Source: Mesorhizobium terrae (GTDB lineage Bacteria > Pseudomonadota > Alphaproteobacteria > Rhizobiales > Rhizobiaceae). Taken from it: DNA of 64,000 nt. Below, piece after piece: positions 28,499 through 38,447 of this stretch. The position numbers were made by a program, and so were the translations under genes. The number at the start of each line of letters is the position of its first letter. Positions within the stretch are counted from its first letter, which is position 1. The notes under the pieces are model-generated. The model was not told the origin of the DNA. It saw nothing but the letters and a program-made list of their open reading frames with translations, and did not search any database. The stretch is taken from assembly GCF_008727715.1 (NCBI RefSeq), contig NZ_CP044218.1:4419501-4483500 (forward strand), given 5' to 3'.

Positions 28499-29392
28499 AT
28501 GACGCTGGAGCAGTTGCGCATCTTCGTTGCCGTCGCCGAACGCGAGCATGTGACGAACGCGGCGCGCGACCTCAACCTGACGCAATCGGCGACAAGTGCT
28601 GCCGTTGCTGCTCTTGAAGCGCGTTATGCGACCAAGCTGTTCGACCGCGTTGGCCGCCGGATCGCACTGACCGATGCCGGCCGCCTGTTTCTCGCCGAGG
28701 CGAGGTCGGTGCTGGCGCGCGCCGCCGCCGCCGAACTGGTGCTGGCCGATCTCGCCGGGTTGAAGGTCGGCTCGCTCGGCCTCGGCGCCAGCCAGACCGT
28801 CGGCAATTACTGGCTGCCGCGTTTCATCCACGCCTTCCGTTCGCAGCATCCCGGCATCGGCGTGTCGCTAACCATGGGCAACACCGAGACGGTCGCCGCT
28901 CATGTGCGCGACGGCGAGGCCAATCTCGGCTTCGTCGAGGGCGAGGTCGACGAGCCGAGCCTTGCCGTCACTACGGTGGCCGAGGACGAGATGGTGCTGT
29001 TGGCGCCGGCCGGGCATCCTTGGGGACAACTCGGCAAGGACGAGAAGCCGGTGCTGGGTTCGGCCAGCTGGGTGTTGCGCGAAAGCGGTTCGGGAACGCG
29101 TTCCACGCTCGCCGCCATGTTGCGCAAGGACGGCATCGCCGAGGCCGATATCGACATCGGCCTTGTGCTGCCGACCAACGAGGCAGTGCGTACGGCGGTG
29201 GCGGCGGGAGCAGGGGTGACGGTGATGTCGCGCCTCGTCGCGGCCAACGCGCTCGCCGCCGGCAGCCTGATCGCCGTCGATTATCCGGTGCCGCGCCGCC
29301 GCTTCTACATGCTGCGCCACAAGGAGCGCTACGCCACCGCCGCCGAGACCGAATTCATGCGGCTGATCGGCGAAGGGTTGCCGGACCGGTAG
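28499..29392 (+). CDS. LysR-family regulator (YeiE-like)
   Basis: A 297-residue LysR regulator: N-terminal winged helix (MTLEQLRIFVAVAEREHVTNAARDLNLTQSATSAAVAALE) and a periplasmic-binding-like effector domain from about residue 90. It is read with the YeiH-type gene, 9 bases downstream with GAGGAA before the ATG, so it probably controls that transporter through the inverted repeats at 27344 and 27414. Effector unknown; in enterobacteria YeiE has been linked to sulfite and iron. Confidence 0.9.
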   Translation: MTLEQLRIFVAVAEREHVTNAARDLNLTQSATSAAVAALEARYATKLFDRVGRRIALTDAGRLFLAEARSVLARAAAAELVLADLAGLKVGSLGLGASQTVGNYWLPRFIHAFRSQHPGIGVSLTMGNTETVAAHVRDGEANLGFVEGEVDEPSLAVTTVAEDEMVLLAPAGHPWGQLGKDEKPVLGSASWVLRESGSGTRSTLAAMLRKDGIAEADIDIGLVLPTNEAVRTAVAAGAGVTVMSRLVAANALAAGSLIAVDYPVPRRRFYMLRHKERYATAAETEFMRLIGEGLPDR

Positions 29393-29417
29393 GCTGTCCC
29401 GGCTGACGCTTCCGCCG

Positions 29418-30839
29418 TCAGGTTACCAGCCTCAGCATCTTCAAAACGCGTTCGAACATCGCCCCGTATGGGGGATGCAGCAGCGCGCCGCCATTGAAGC
29501 GCGATTGCAGGAAGACCGGCTTTTCCTTGCTGAAGGTGCGGAAACCCCATTCGCCGTGATAGGCGCCGATGCCGCTGGCGCCGACGCCGCCGAAGGGCTG
29601 GCGTTCCTGCGCGATGTGCAGCAGGCAATCATTGACGGTGACGCCGCCGGCAATCGTCTCGTGCAGCACGCGTTCGCGCGCCGTCGTGTCGGTGCCGAAC
29701 CAGTACAGCGCCAGTGGGCGGTCGTGCCGATTGACGTGGCCGATGGCGTCGTCCAGCGAAGCGTATTCGAGGATCGGCAGCACTGGCCCGAAGATTTCCT
29801 CGCGCATCAGCCGGCTGTCTTCCGGCGCGTTGCGCACCAGGGTCGGCGCGAATTTGCGGCCCTCTGGCGGCAATGTCTCGCCGGCAGGGTTGATCTCGGT
29901 CACCTCGGCACCGCCGGCGCGCGCCTCCTCGACCAGCGCCGTCAGCCGCTGGTAATGGCGGTCGGAGACGATCGAGGAATAGTCCTTGTTGGCCTTCAGC
30001 GTCGGATAGAAGCGTTTCACCGCTTCGGCGAACTTGCCGGTCACGGCCGCCGCCTGGCCTTGCGGCACCATGATGTAGTCGGGTGCGATGCAGGTCTGGC
30101 CGGCGTTGAGCAATTTGCCGAAGGCGATGCTCCTGACCGCCGCGTCCATGTCGCAGGACGGATCGAGGATCGCCGGCGACTTGCCACCGAGTTCCAGCGT
30201 CACCGGGGTCAGGTTGGCGGCGGCTGCAAGCGCCACCTGCCGGCCGACCGCCGTCGAGCCGGTGAAGATGAGGTGGTCGAAGGGCAGCGAGACGAAGGCC
30301 TTGCCGGTCTCGGCGTCGCCGGTAACGACATCGACTTCCTCCGGCGCGAAATGCTGGGCGACGAGGTCGGCGAGCAGTGCCGAAAAGGCGGGCGTCAGTT
30401 CGGACGGTTTCATCAGCACGCGGTTGCCGGCGGCAAGGGCTGCGGTGGCCGGCGCCACGGCCAGCTGGAACGGGTAGTTCCAGGGCGAGACGACGCCGAC
30501 GACGCCGAGCGGCTGCGGCACCAGCCGGTTGGAGCCCGGCAGGAACGGCAGGCTGGTGGCGACGCGGCGCGCGCGCATCCAGGAGGCGACATGCGAGATG
30601 GCGTGGTTGATGCCGGCGCGCACCACGAACAGCTCGGCAAAGCGGGTTTCATGCGCCGAGCGGCTGCCGAAATCGGCGGCGATGGCCTCGCAAATGGCTT
30701 TTTCGTGGTTGTCGGTCAGCGCCAGCAGGCGCTTCAGCCGGTCCTTGCGCACGACCAGCGTCGGGAATGGCTCGGCGGCGAAGGCGCGGCGCTGTGCCTC
30801 GAAGCGTTCGCGCAGCAAATCGGGTCTGACATGCAGCAT
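29418..30839 (-). CDS. Coniferyl-aldehyde-dehydrogenase-like enzyme
   Basis: A 473-residue NAD(P)-dependent aldehyde dehydrogenase. Visible: SPWNYPFQLAV, cofactor loop FTGSTAVGRQVA, catalytic Glu in TLELGGKSPAIL, and the nucleophilic Cys in NAGQTCIAPDYIMV, whose wording is that of coniferyl aldehyde dehydrogenases (CalB). The short N-terminus and the C-terminal GAYHGEWGFRTFSKEKPV fit that membrane-associated class, which oxidises coniferyl and other fatty or aromatic aldehydes. ATG at 30839 follows GGAGGAAA; the GTG 4 codons upstream lacks a site. It converges with the LysR gene at 29392. Confidence 0.88.
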   Translation of the reverse strand: MLHVRPDLLRERFEAQRRAFAAEPFPTLVVRKDRLKRLLALTDNHEKAICEAIAADFGSRSAHETRFAELFVVRAGINHAISHVASWMRARRVATSLPFLPGSNRLVPQPLGVVGVVSPWNYPFQLAVAPATAALAAGNRVLMKPSELTPAFSALLADLVAQHFAPEEVDVVTGDAETGKAFVSLPFDHLIFTGSTAVGRQVALAAAANLTPVTLELGGKSPAILDPSCDMDAAVRSIAFGKLLNAGQTCIAPDYIMVPQGQAAAVTGKFAEAVKRFYPTLKANKDYSSIVSDRHYQRLTALVEEARAGGAEVTEINPAGETLPPEGRKFAPTLVRNAPEDSRLMREEIFGPVLPILEYASLDDAIGHVNRHDRPLALYWFGTDTTARERVLHETIAGGVTVNDCLLHIAQERQPFGGVGASGIGAYHGEWGFRTFSKEKPVFLQSRFNGGALLHPPYGAMFERVLKMLRLVT

Positions 30840-31024
30840 GCTTTCCTCCACCCTTTTTTGACTGTCCGGCCGTAACGCATTGAAAACGCATAAAATGCGA
30901 TGGCGCGCCGGAAATCTCCGTACGCATACGGGAATGGAACTCCCGATTTACGTGAGCGTCAACAGCTTTGTGGTGGGGCATGGTTGCCGGTGCGGAAGGC
31001 CCACACCGGCCGCGGCCGGCACGG

Positions 31025-32614
31025 TCAGGCGCCGGCGAGGATGAAATCGGCGCAGCGGTCGGCGATCATGATGACCGGCGCGTTGGTGTTGCCGCTGGTG
31101 AGGCGCGGCATGATCGAGGCATCGCAGATGCGCAGTCGCGGCACGCCGCGCACCCGCAATTGCGGGTCGACCACGGCGGTAGCGTCCGTGCCCATGCGGC
31201 AGGTGCCGGACGGGTGGTAGACGGTTTTCGCGTGTTTCTCGATATGGTCGAGGATCGCGGCGTCGGAGAGGTCGGCGGCGGCGCCCGGCGCCAGTTCCTC
31301 GCTCACCACCGCCTGCAGCGCCGGCTGGCGCAGCACGGTGCGCGCGATCTTCATGCCGGCAAGCAGCGTCGCCCTGTCGTCGGCATGGGAGAGGAACCCG
31401 GTGGTGAAGCGGATCGGCTCGTTGGGATCTGATGAGCGCAAGGCGATCGAACCGCGCGATTTCGGCCTCAGAACGCAGGGATTGATCTCCATGCCGTGCC
31501 GTTCGATCGAACCGTGCTGGGCGCTTTCGATCATCACCGGCAACACGTGGAACTGCACGTCCGGCCGGCCGTCGCCGTCGGTGTCGAAGAAGCCGCCGCT
31601 TTCCACCACGTTGGAGGCGAGCAGCCCGTTGCGGAAAAGCACGTATTGGACGCCATGACGCAGCGCGCGCAGGCCGCGATCCTCGCCAAGCAGCGAGATG
31701 GGCTGGCGCGTCAGCGCATAGACCGGGGCGGCGACATGATCCTGGTAGTCGGCGCCGACGGCCGCGATGTCGCGGATCACCGGAATGCCGAGGCCGGCAA
31801 GCGCGGCCGCCGGTCCCAAGCCGGACAGAAGCATGATCTTCGGCGTGCCCAGCGCACCGGCGGCCAAAATCACCTCGGCTTCGGCCGTCGCCATGTGCTG
31901 ACCGCCGCCAGCGGTGGTGTAGGAAAGGCCGCGCGCCGCGCCGTTCTCCAGGATCAGGCCGGTCACCAGCGCGTCGGTGACGATCTTCAGCCGCGCATTG
32001 CCGGCCAGCGGCTTCAGGAACACTTTCGCGGTCGACTGGCGTTCGCCGCCGCCGGTCGTGGTCTGGTAGAAACCGACACCTTCCTGGCGTTCGCCGTTGA
32101 AGTCGTCATTGTAGCGATAGCCGGCCTGCTGGGCCGCCCGCACATAAGCGAGCGAGAGCGGGTGGCGATGGCGCGGGTCGGAAACGGGCAGGGGGCCGGC
32201 GTCGCCATGGCGTTCGCCGGCCAGTCTTTCGTTGCGCTCCAGGCGCCTGAACACCGGCAGCACGTCGTCCCAGCCCCAGCCGGGACAGCCAAGGTCGCGC
32301 CAGCCGTCATAATCTTCCGGCTGGCCACGCACATAAAGCATGGCGTTGATCGATGAACCGCCGCCCAGCGTGCGGCCCTGCGGGATCGGCAATCTGCGAC
32401 CGCCGACGGCAGGTTCCGGGTCTGATTCATAAATCCAGCTGCGCGCCGTGCCGATCACCTTGGCGAAGGTCGCCGGCATGTCGATGAAGCGGGTGTTGTC
32501 GGCGGGGCCTGCCTCCACCAGAAGCACACGCTTGCCGGCATTGACCAGCCGGTTCGCCAGCGTGCAGCCGGCGGAACCGGCGCCGGCGATGATGTAGTCG
32601 AAATTTTCCGTCAT
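31025..32614 (-). CDS. GMC-family FAD alcohol oxidase/dehydrogenase
   Basis: A 529-residue flavoprotein of the glucose-methanol-choline family. The N-terminal FAD fold YIIAGAGSAGCTLANRL, the GMC signature GRTLGGGSSINAMLYVRG and the C-terminal active-site block with YHPSGTCRMG, then SGNTNAPVIMIADR, are complete. It oxidises an unknown primary alcohol to an aldehyde, which the upstream aldehyde dehydrogenase could take on to the acid. Choline dehydrogenase annotation would be only a homology label. Start MTENFDYI at 32614; an alternative MPEP start lies 4 codons earlier and overlaps the upstream stop. Confidence 0.9.
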   Translation of the reverse strand: MTENFDYIIAGAGSAGCTLANRLVNAGKRVLLVEAGPADNTRFIDMPATFAKVIGTARSWIYESDPEPAVGGRRLPIPQGRTLGGGSSINAMLYVRGQPEDYDGWRDLGCPGWGWDDVLPVFRRLERNERLAGERHGDAGPLPVSDPRHRHPLSLAYVRAAQQAGYRYNDDFNGERQEGVGFYQTTTGGGERQSTAKVFLKPLAGNARLKIVTDALVTGLILENGAARGLSYTTAGGGQHMATAEAEVILAAGALGTPKIMLLSGLGPAAALAGLGIPVIRDIAAVGADYQDHVAAPVYALTRQPISLLGEDRGLRALRHGVQYVLFRNGLLASNVVESGGFFDTDGDGRPDVQFHVLPVMIESAQHGSIERHGMEINPCVLRPKSRGSIALRSSDPNEPIRFTTGFLSHADDRATLLAGMKIARTVLRQPALQAVVSEELAPGAAADLSDAAILDHIEKHAKTVYHPSGTCRMGTDATAVVDPQLRVRGVPRLRICDASIMPRLTSGNTNAPVIMIADRCADFILAGA

Positions 32615-32618
32615 CGGT

Positions 32619-34118
32619 TCAGGCATACCGCATGATGACGGTCTTGGTCTCGAGATAGCCCTCGAGCGCGGCGCGGCCATGCTCGCGGCCGATGCCGGAC
32701 TGCTTGAAGCCGCCGAACGGTGCGGCGGCGTCCAGCGTGTTGTGCGAATTCACCCACACCGTGCCTGCCTTCAGCGCGTGGATGGCGGTCATCGCCTTGC
32801 CCATGTCGCGCGTCCAGATCGAGGCCGAAAGTCCGTAGCGCGTGTCGTTGGCGACGCGGATCGCCTCATCCAGATCGGCGACCGGCATGGCGGCGACCAC
32901 CGGCCCGAACACCTCCTCGCGCACGATCTCCATGTCGTGCGAGACATTGTGCAGAATGGTCGGCGCAACATAGTGGCCCTTGGCCGGCACGGTGCGCGTA
33001 CCGCTTATCTGCTCGGCGCCAGCGGCGAGGCTGCGCTCGACGTAACCCATCACGCTGTGGCGGTGCTTGGCCGAGACCAGCGGGTTGATCTGCGCACCCT
33101 CGTCGCGGCCGGCGCCCAGCGTCATGCCGTCGGCGATTTCGGCCAGCCTTGCCAGCGTGCGCTCATAGATCGGCTTTTCGATCAGGATACGGGCGGCCGA
33201 GGTGCAGACCTGGCCCTGGTTGAAGAACATGCCGAGGCCGGCGAGCAGCGGCTCGATGCCGTCCTCCATGTCCGACAACAGGATCATCGGCGATTTCGAA
33301 CCCAGTTCCAGCGTGAAGCGGGCGACACGGTCGACGGCGGCGTGGCCGACGCGCTTGCCGATAGTGGTCGAGCCGGTGAAGGTCAGTTTGTCGATGCCGG
33401 GATGGTTGATCAGCGCCTCGCCGGTGACGGCGCCGGAGCCGGGCACGATGTTGACGACGCCGGGCGGAAAGCCGGCCGCCTCGATCAGTTCCGCCAGCCT
33501 CAGCAAGCCAAGCGGCGTCTCATGCGGCGGCTTCAACACCACCGTGCAGCCGGCGGCAAGCGCCGGCGCGATCTTCCAGGTGCCGATCAGTAGCGGAAAA
33601 TTCCACGGCACGATGGCGCCGACCACGCCGACCGGTTCCATCACGGTCATGGCGTGGTGCTTGGCGCCGGGCGGCACCGGGATGGAGACCTGGAACGTCG
33701 AACCCTCGATCTTGGTGGCCCAGCCGGCATAGTAGCGCAGCCAGTCGACCGTTCCGCCGGCCGACAGCATTTTAGCGACGCCGAGCGACTTGCCGTTTTC
33801 GATGCTCTCGATCTCGGCGAGCAGGTCGGCGTCGGCTTCGACCAGATCGGCGAGTTTCAGCATCAGCCGTTGCCGGTCGACGGGCCGCATGCTGCCCCAC
33901 GGGCCGTCGAGCGCGGCGCGGGCGGCGCGCACTGCAAGGTCGACGAGTTGCGGGCCGCTCTCCGGAACGCGGGCCACGATCTCGCCGGTGGCGGAATCGT
34001 CCACCGGCAGGCCTTCACCGGCGGCATCGACGAAGCGTCCGTCGATGAACGGGCGATGGCTGCGCGCCAGGAAGGCGGCTGCGGCTGCGCTGATGGGCGG
34101 TGCTATTCTTTCGTTCAC
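32619..34118 (-). CDS. NAD-dependent aldehyde dehydrogenase
   Basis: A 499-residue class 1/2-type aldehyde dehydrogenase. Motifs: VPWNFPLLIGTWKIAPALAAG, FTGSTTIGKRVG, and the nucleophile Cys in FNQGQVCTSAARILIE. The general-base motif reads LELGSKSPM rather than the usual LELGGKSP. The stop nearly abuts the GMC gene, so the two form an operon for alcohol to aldehyde to acid oxidation. Divergent from the SDR gene across about 200 bases (34119-34319), which should hold shared promoters. Substrate unknown. Confidence 0.9.
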   Translation of the reverse strand: MNERIAPPISAAAAAFLARSHRPFIDGRFVDAAGEGLPVDDSATGEIVARVPESGPQLVDLAVRAARAALDGPWGSMRPVDRQRLMLKLADLVEADADLLAEIESIENGKSLGVAKMLSAGGTVDWLRYYAGWATKIEGSTFQVSIPVPPGAKHHAMTVMEPVGVVGAIVPWNFPLLIGTWKIAPALAAGCTVVLKPPHETPLGLLRLAELIEAAGFPPGVVNIVPGSGAVTGEALINHPGIDKLTFTGSTTIGKRVGHAAVDRVARFTLELGSKSPMILLSDMEDGIEPLLAGLGMFFNQGQVCTSAARILIEKPIYERTLARLAEIADGMTLGAGRDEGAQINPLVSAKHRHSVMGYVERSLAAGAEQISGTRTVPAKGHYVAPTILHNVSHDMEIVREEVFGPVVAAMPVADLDEAIRVANDTRYGLSASIWTRDMGKAMTAIHALKAGTVWVNSHNTLDAAAPFGGFKQSGIGREHGRAALEGYLETKTVIMRYA

Positions 34119-34319
34119 GGCTTCCTCCTGGCATCGGTTCGTCGTTCGACCGTGCAGTCAGGGGTAGGAACCGCATGCGCGGGCCGCAAGACGATCACCG
34201 GGCCAGTGCACGTTCAGTCAAAACAAAGTTCCCGTTCGGACAAGACGCCCGCCGGTCGACATCGCACTATTGGCGACAGAGGACGGCCGCACCTTGCGGT
34301 CGCGACAGGCAGGATCGAA

Positions 34320-35108
34320 ATGAGATTTTCCGGCAAGACGGCTTTCATCACCGGCGGCGGCACCGGCATCGGCGCGGCGGTTGCCCGGCGCATGGCGAAA
34401 GAGGGCGCCAACATCGTTTTGATGGGACGCCGGCGCGAGCCGCTCGAAGCGGTTGCGGGTGACACCAACGCGCTGATCGTACAGGGCGATGCCGCCGACG
34501 CCAATGCTGTGCGCGCCGCGCTGAAGCAGGTGCATGCGAAGTTCGGCCTGGTCGACATGCTGATCGCCAATGCCGGCGGCCATGGCGTCGGCCCGACCAT
34601 TTCGATGAGCGACGAGACCTGGGCGCTTGCCACCCGCACCAATCTCGACACCACTTTCGTCTGTGCCCGCGAATGCCTGCCCGACCTGATCTCGCGCAAG
34701 GGCAACATCGTTGTCGTTGCCTCCATCGCCGGCCTGTTCGCCGGTCCGGCCGCCGCCGGCTACGTGACGATGAAACATGCCTGCGTCGGCCTCGGCAAAT
34801 CCTTGGCGCGCGACTACGGCCGCCGCGGCGTGCGCACCAACACGATTTGCCCCGGCTGGGTGGCGACCGCCATGGCTGACGAGCAGATGCAGGTCGTCGT
34901 CGAGAAACACGGCCTGGCCTCGGTCGACGAGGCCTACCGGCTGGTCACCAGGGATGTGCCGCTCGGCCGCCCGGCAACGCCGGAAGAAATCTCCAACGTC
35001 ATCTGCTTCGTCGCCTCCGACGAGGCCGCAATGATGAACGGGTCGATCCTGACCGTCGACGGCGGTGCCACCGTGGTCGACCTGCCGACCCTAGCCTTTG
35101 TCGATTGA
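34320..35108 (+). CDS. Short-chain dehydrogenase/reductase
   Basis: A 262-residue NAD(P)-dependent oxidoreductase of the classical SDR fold. N-terminal TGGGTGIGAA (cofactor loop), central NAGG, a catalytic Ser in VVASIAG, the Tyr-Lys pair in AGYVTMKHACVG, and C-terminal GRPATPEEISNVICFVASDEAAMMNGSILTVDGG. The ATG at 34320 has AGGA upstream. It is the first gene of a rightward run with the MoaF-like and NTF2-like genes and a Liv-type importer, so it probably oxidises an imported hydroxy compound. Substrate unknown. Confidence 0.9.
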   Translation: MRFSGKTAFITGGGTGIGAAVARRMAKEGANIVLMGRRREPLEAVAGDTNALIVQGDAADANAVRAALKQVHAKFGLVDMLIANAGGHGVGPTISMSDETWALATRTNLDTTFVCARECLPDLISRKGNIVVVASIAGLFAGPAAAGYVTMKHACVGLGKSLARDYGRRGVRTNTICPGWVATAMADEQMQVVVEKHGLASVDEAYRLVTRDVPLGRPATPEEISNVICFVASDEAAMMNGSILTVDGGATVVDLPTLAFVD

Positions 35109-35123
35109 GCCTTTGAGGACCTT

Positions 35124-35921
35124 GTGATGAACGACGTGAACAGACCGGCCGACTGGAAGCATTTCGACGACTTCGCAGCCGGCATCGCCACCAACCGGCT
35201 GCCGACGACCAAGGCCCTGGCAGGCCAGACCTTCAAGATCACGCTGAAGGGCGGGCGCCAGGTCGATCTCGCCTTCACCAGCCCGGACACCGTCGCCTGG
35301 GGCGAGGGCAAGGAGGCCGGCGTCGACTGGTACGAGGCGCTGGAAGTCGCGCCCGACACCTTCTTCATCAACATGACCTTCGGCGCGCGCACCACCGAGG
35401 ACGAAGCCTTCATCGTCAACACGCGGACACGGCGCGTGCTTTCGGTGCGCGAGCGGGTGCGCGATGCCGGCGAGGCGCCGGGCGAGCCGCGCGTCGCGCA
35501 AACCTGGCTGGCCGGCGTTCTTGGCGATGCCTCGGCGGCGCCTACCGGCATCGAGCCAGCACCGACGCGCGACCTCATCGGGCTCACCGCGCATTATCAA
35601 TACAGCCCGAACCACCTCTACGAACACGTCTACCTGTCGTCGCAGCGTTATGCCTGGCAGAACCTGGTCGGCGTGCAGCGCGGCCATGGCGACGTCGATC
35701 TCGCAACCACCTGGAAGTTCGCCGAGAACCAGTATGTCTTCGGCTTCCGCGAGTTCATCATCCCGGTCGCCTCGCTGTTCTTCTACAATTGGGACGGCAT
35801 GCGCTCGACCGGCAAGTTCCTCGGCGTGACTTCGACCGGCGCGGTCGAAAACAAGCCCGCCGGCGCACTGATCGAGAAGAAATCCACCACTGTCTACGAC
35901 GAGGGGCGTGCGCCGGTCTGA
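35124..35921 (+). CDS. moaF: MoaF-family protein
   Basis: A 265-residue protein with two lipocalin-like halves. Residues about 10-110 (DWKHFDDFAAGIATNRLPTTKALAGQTFKI) match the MoaF N-terminal domain; about 150-258 (YSPNHLYEHVYLSSQRYAWQNLVG) match the C-terminal one. MoaF was first named in the Klebsiella monoamine regulon; its biochemical role is not established, and the molybdenum-cofactor label of the family is dubious. No moa or moe gene is nearby. Start is the GTG-ATG pair after GAGG (35115). It sits 15 bases after the SDR stop and 16 bases before the NTF2-like start. Confidence 0.72.
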   Translation: MMNDVNRPADWKHFDDFAAGIATNRLPTTKALAGQTFKITLKGGRQVDLAFTSPDTVAWGEGKEAGVDWYEALEVAPDTFFINMTFGARTTEDEAFIVNTRTRRVLSVRERVRDAGEAPGEPRVAQTWLAGVLGDASAAPTGIEPAPTRDLIGLTAHYQYSPNHLYEHVYLSSQRYAWQNLVGVQRGHGDVDLATTWKFAENQYVFGFREFIIPVASLFFYNWDGMRSTGKFLGVTSTGAVENKPAGALIEKKSTTVYDEGRAPV

Positions 35922-35937
35922 GCGCGCGGGTGAAGCC

Positions 35938-36327
35938 ATGAGCAAGAATTACGAAGCGATCAAGGCGCATTACGCCGGCTCCGACAACAAGGATCTGGCG
36001 GCGATGATGGCGCCGATCACCGACCGCACCGCCTGGACCGAAATGGCGGGTTTTCCCTACGCCGGCACCTATGTCGGTGCCGTCGCCATCATCGAAGGCG
36101 TGTTCAAACGCATCGGCGATGAGTGGGAGGGCTACACCTTTAAGCTGGAGCGGCTGGTCGACGGCGGTTCGACCGTGCTTGGCATCGGCACCTATTCGGG
36201 CACCTACAAGCGGACGGGCCGGCCGATGAAGGCACGCGTCGTCCATGTCTGGGATGTCGAGGACGGCAAGGTGCTGCGGTTCGAGCAGTTCACCGACACC
36301 AAACTGGTCGCGGAGGCGACCGGCTGA
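35938..36327 (+). CDS. NTF2/SnoaL-like small protein
   Basis: A 129-residue protein with the cone-shaped NTF2-like fold: it begins with a helix (NYEAIKAHYAGSDNKDLAAMMAP), then strands around FPYAGTYVGAVAIIEGVF and ends MKARVVHVWDVEDGKVLRFEQFTDT. Such proteins are isomerases, hydrolases or stress-binding modules in catabolic operons; conserved His/Asp residues near the C-terminus could be catalytic. It is tightly linked to the MoaF-like gene and ends 62 bases before the binding-protein gene. Confidence 0.85.
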   Translation: MSKNYEAIKAHYAGSDNKDLAAMMAPITDRTAWTEMAGFPYAGTYVGAVAIIEGVFKRIGDEWEGYTFKLERLVDGGSTVLGIGTYSGTYKRTGRPMKARVVHVWDVEDGKVLRFEQFTDTKLVAEATG

Positions 36328-36389
36328 CGGGTTTTGGGGGCATGGCCTGACCGGCGTGGGGCTGGCGGGACCGGATCTGGGAGGAGAAA

Positions 36390-37598
36390 ATGCAAATGAG
36401 CCTGAAAGGAATGATGGCGGCGCTTGCGCTGTCCACGGTGCTGAGCGCCGGCGCGACGGTTGTCGCCAATGCCGCCGGCGACGAGATCGTCATCGGCGCG
36501 CCGGTCTCCTTGACCGGTCCGTTCGCCGGCGACGGCAAGGAACAGGAATGGGCCTACAAGCAGGCAGTCGAGGACATCAACAAGGCCGGCGGCATCATGA
36601 TCAAGGAAGCCGGCAAGAAGCTGCCGGTGCGGCTGGTCATCGCCGACGACGAGAGCGCGGAGGCCAAGGTGGCCTCGGCGATCGAGAACCTCGTCAAGGT
36701 GCAGAAGGTCGACATCCTGTTGTCGACCCATTCCGGCCCGCTCAACGTTGCCGGCGCGATCGTGGCCGAGAAATACAAGAAGTTCTACATGATCACGACG
36801 GCTTTCCCGTTCGAATGGCAGCCGCTCAAGCTCAAATATTCGGCCTTGTTCTTCTTCCATCCCGGTCCCGGCGCCGAGGTGCCGTTCGAGATATGGCAGA
36901 AGCTGCCGGAAAACGAGCGGCCGAAACATCCGGCGCTGGTCACCGAGGATTCGCCCGACGGCAAGGGCTTTGGCGGTGCCTTCGAGGCGGCGGCGAAGAA
37001 ATATGGCTATACCTTTGCCTTCAACGATCCCTGGGCGACCGGCTCGACCGACTATTCGGCGATGATCACCAAGCTGAAGGCCGCCGATGTCGACGCCATG
37101 CTGGTGTTCGGCTCGCCCGCCGACACCATCACGCTGATGCGCCAGATGAAGGAGCTCGGCTTCAGCGTGCCTTACCTGCACGGCTGGAAGGGCACCTGGA
37201 CCGGCGAATTCCATGACGCGCTGGGCAAGGATTCCGACTACGTCCTGACCGACGGGTTCTGGTCGGCCAGCTACCCTTACAAGGGCGCCAAGGAATTGGG
37301 CGATCGCTACGAGGCCCAATACAAGAAGGATTCGGTCACCGTCGGCGCCTTCTACGCCAACGCGCAGGTGCTGTTCCAGGCGATCGAACGCGCCGGTTCG
37401 ACCGATGCCAGCGCCGTCCACGACGCCGTCTTCAACCAGGAGTTCAAGGACACCGTCGTCGGGCCGCTGAAATTCGACGAGGGTGGCTTTGCGCTGATCC
37501 CGTCCGTCGCCACGCAATGGTGGCAGGGCAAGCATCAGCTGATCTTCCCGAACGGCGATTGGACCTACAAGCCGGCACCGGCCTGGGACAAGCGCTGA
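36390..37598 (+). CDS. ABC importer substrate-binding protein, branched-chain amino acid type
   Basis: A 402-residue periplasmic binding protein. A signal peptide (KGMMAALALSTVLSAGATVVANAA) precedes the mature start EIVIGAPVSLTGPFAGDG. Structure follows the Leu/Ile/Val-binding family: VDILLSTHSGPLNVAGAI, ALVTEDSPDGKGFGGAF and the DYSAMITKLKAADVDAMLVF hinge region. GGAGGAG lies before the ATG. First gene of a five-part importer that follows the SDR-MoaF-NTF2 genes, so the ligand is probably the substrate of those enzymes, not necessarily an amino acid. Confidence 0.9.
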   Translation: MQMSLKGMMAALALSTVLSAGATVVANAAGDEIVIGAPVSLTGPFAGDGKEQEWAYKQAVEDINKAGGIMIKEAGKKLPVRLVIADDESAEAKVASAIENLVKVQKVDILLSTHSGPLNVAGAIVAEKYKKFYMITTAFPFEWQPLKLKYSALFFFHPGPGAEVPFEIWQKLPENERPKHPALVTEDSPDGKGFGGAFEAAAKKYGYTFAFNDPWATGSTDYSAMITKLKAADVDAMLVFGSPADTITLMRQMKELGFSVPYLHGWKGTWTGEFHDALGKDSDYVLTDGFWSASYPYKGAKELGDRYEAQYKKDSVTVGAFYANAQVLFQAIERAGSTDASAVHDAVFNQEFKDTVVGPLKFDEGGFALIPSVATQWWQGKHQLIFPNGDWTYKPAPAWDKR

Positions 37599-37729
37599 TA
37601 GGGGGTGGGCAGCGGGGCGACGTCGCCGCAAAGGCGTCGCCCCGTTCGTCCCGCACGAGGCCGCCGACCCGCCGCCGCCTGGCGCGCGGTTCGGCCGCCT
37701 GCCATAAAAATCGGGGAATGGAACACTTC

Positions 37730-38447
37730 ATGCAGCCAGACGGGACGGTGCTTTGCCTCGAGGCGGTCACCAAGCGGTTCGGCGGTCTGGTCGTGCTGGA
37801 TGGCATCGATCTTGCCGTCGGCCGCAGTGAACTGGTCGGCCTGATCGGGCCGAACGGCGCCGGCAAGTCGACGCTGTTCAACGTCATCACCGCCATCTAC
37901 GCGCCGACGCGCGGCAAGGTGCTGTTCGGTGGACGCGACATCACCGGCGCGCAGCCGCACCATATCTGCCGTTTCGGCATCGCCCGCACCTTCCAGCTGG
38001 TGCGCACCTTTCTCACCATGACCGCCTTCGAAAATGTCATGGTCGGCGCCGTCTACGGCGGCGGCGGCCGTGTGCGCCACGCCGCCGAGGCGGCGGAGCA
38101 GGCGCTGGAACTGGTCGGACTTGCCGCCAAGCGCAACGTGACCACCGCCCATATGACGCTGTCCGACCGCCGGCTGCTCGAAATCGCCCGCGCGGTTGCC
38201 TCCAGCCCGGCGCTGCTCCTGCTCGACGAGCCGATGGCCGGGCTCAACCCGACCGAAATCCGCCAGATGGTCGAGGTCATCCGCCGCACGCGCTCGGAAA
38301 AGGGCATTTCCATCCTGTGGGTCGAGCACAAGGTCGACGCCATCATGAAGGTGTGCAGCCGGGTGGTCGTGCTCGACCACGGCGTCAAGATCGCCGACGG
38401 CACGCCCGCCGAAATCGTCGCCAACCGCAAAGTCATAGAGGCCTATC

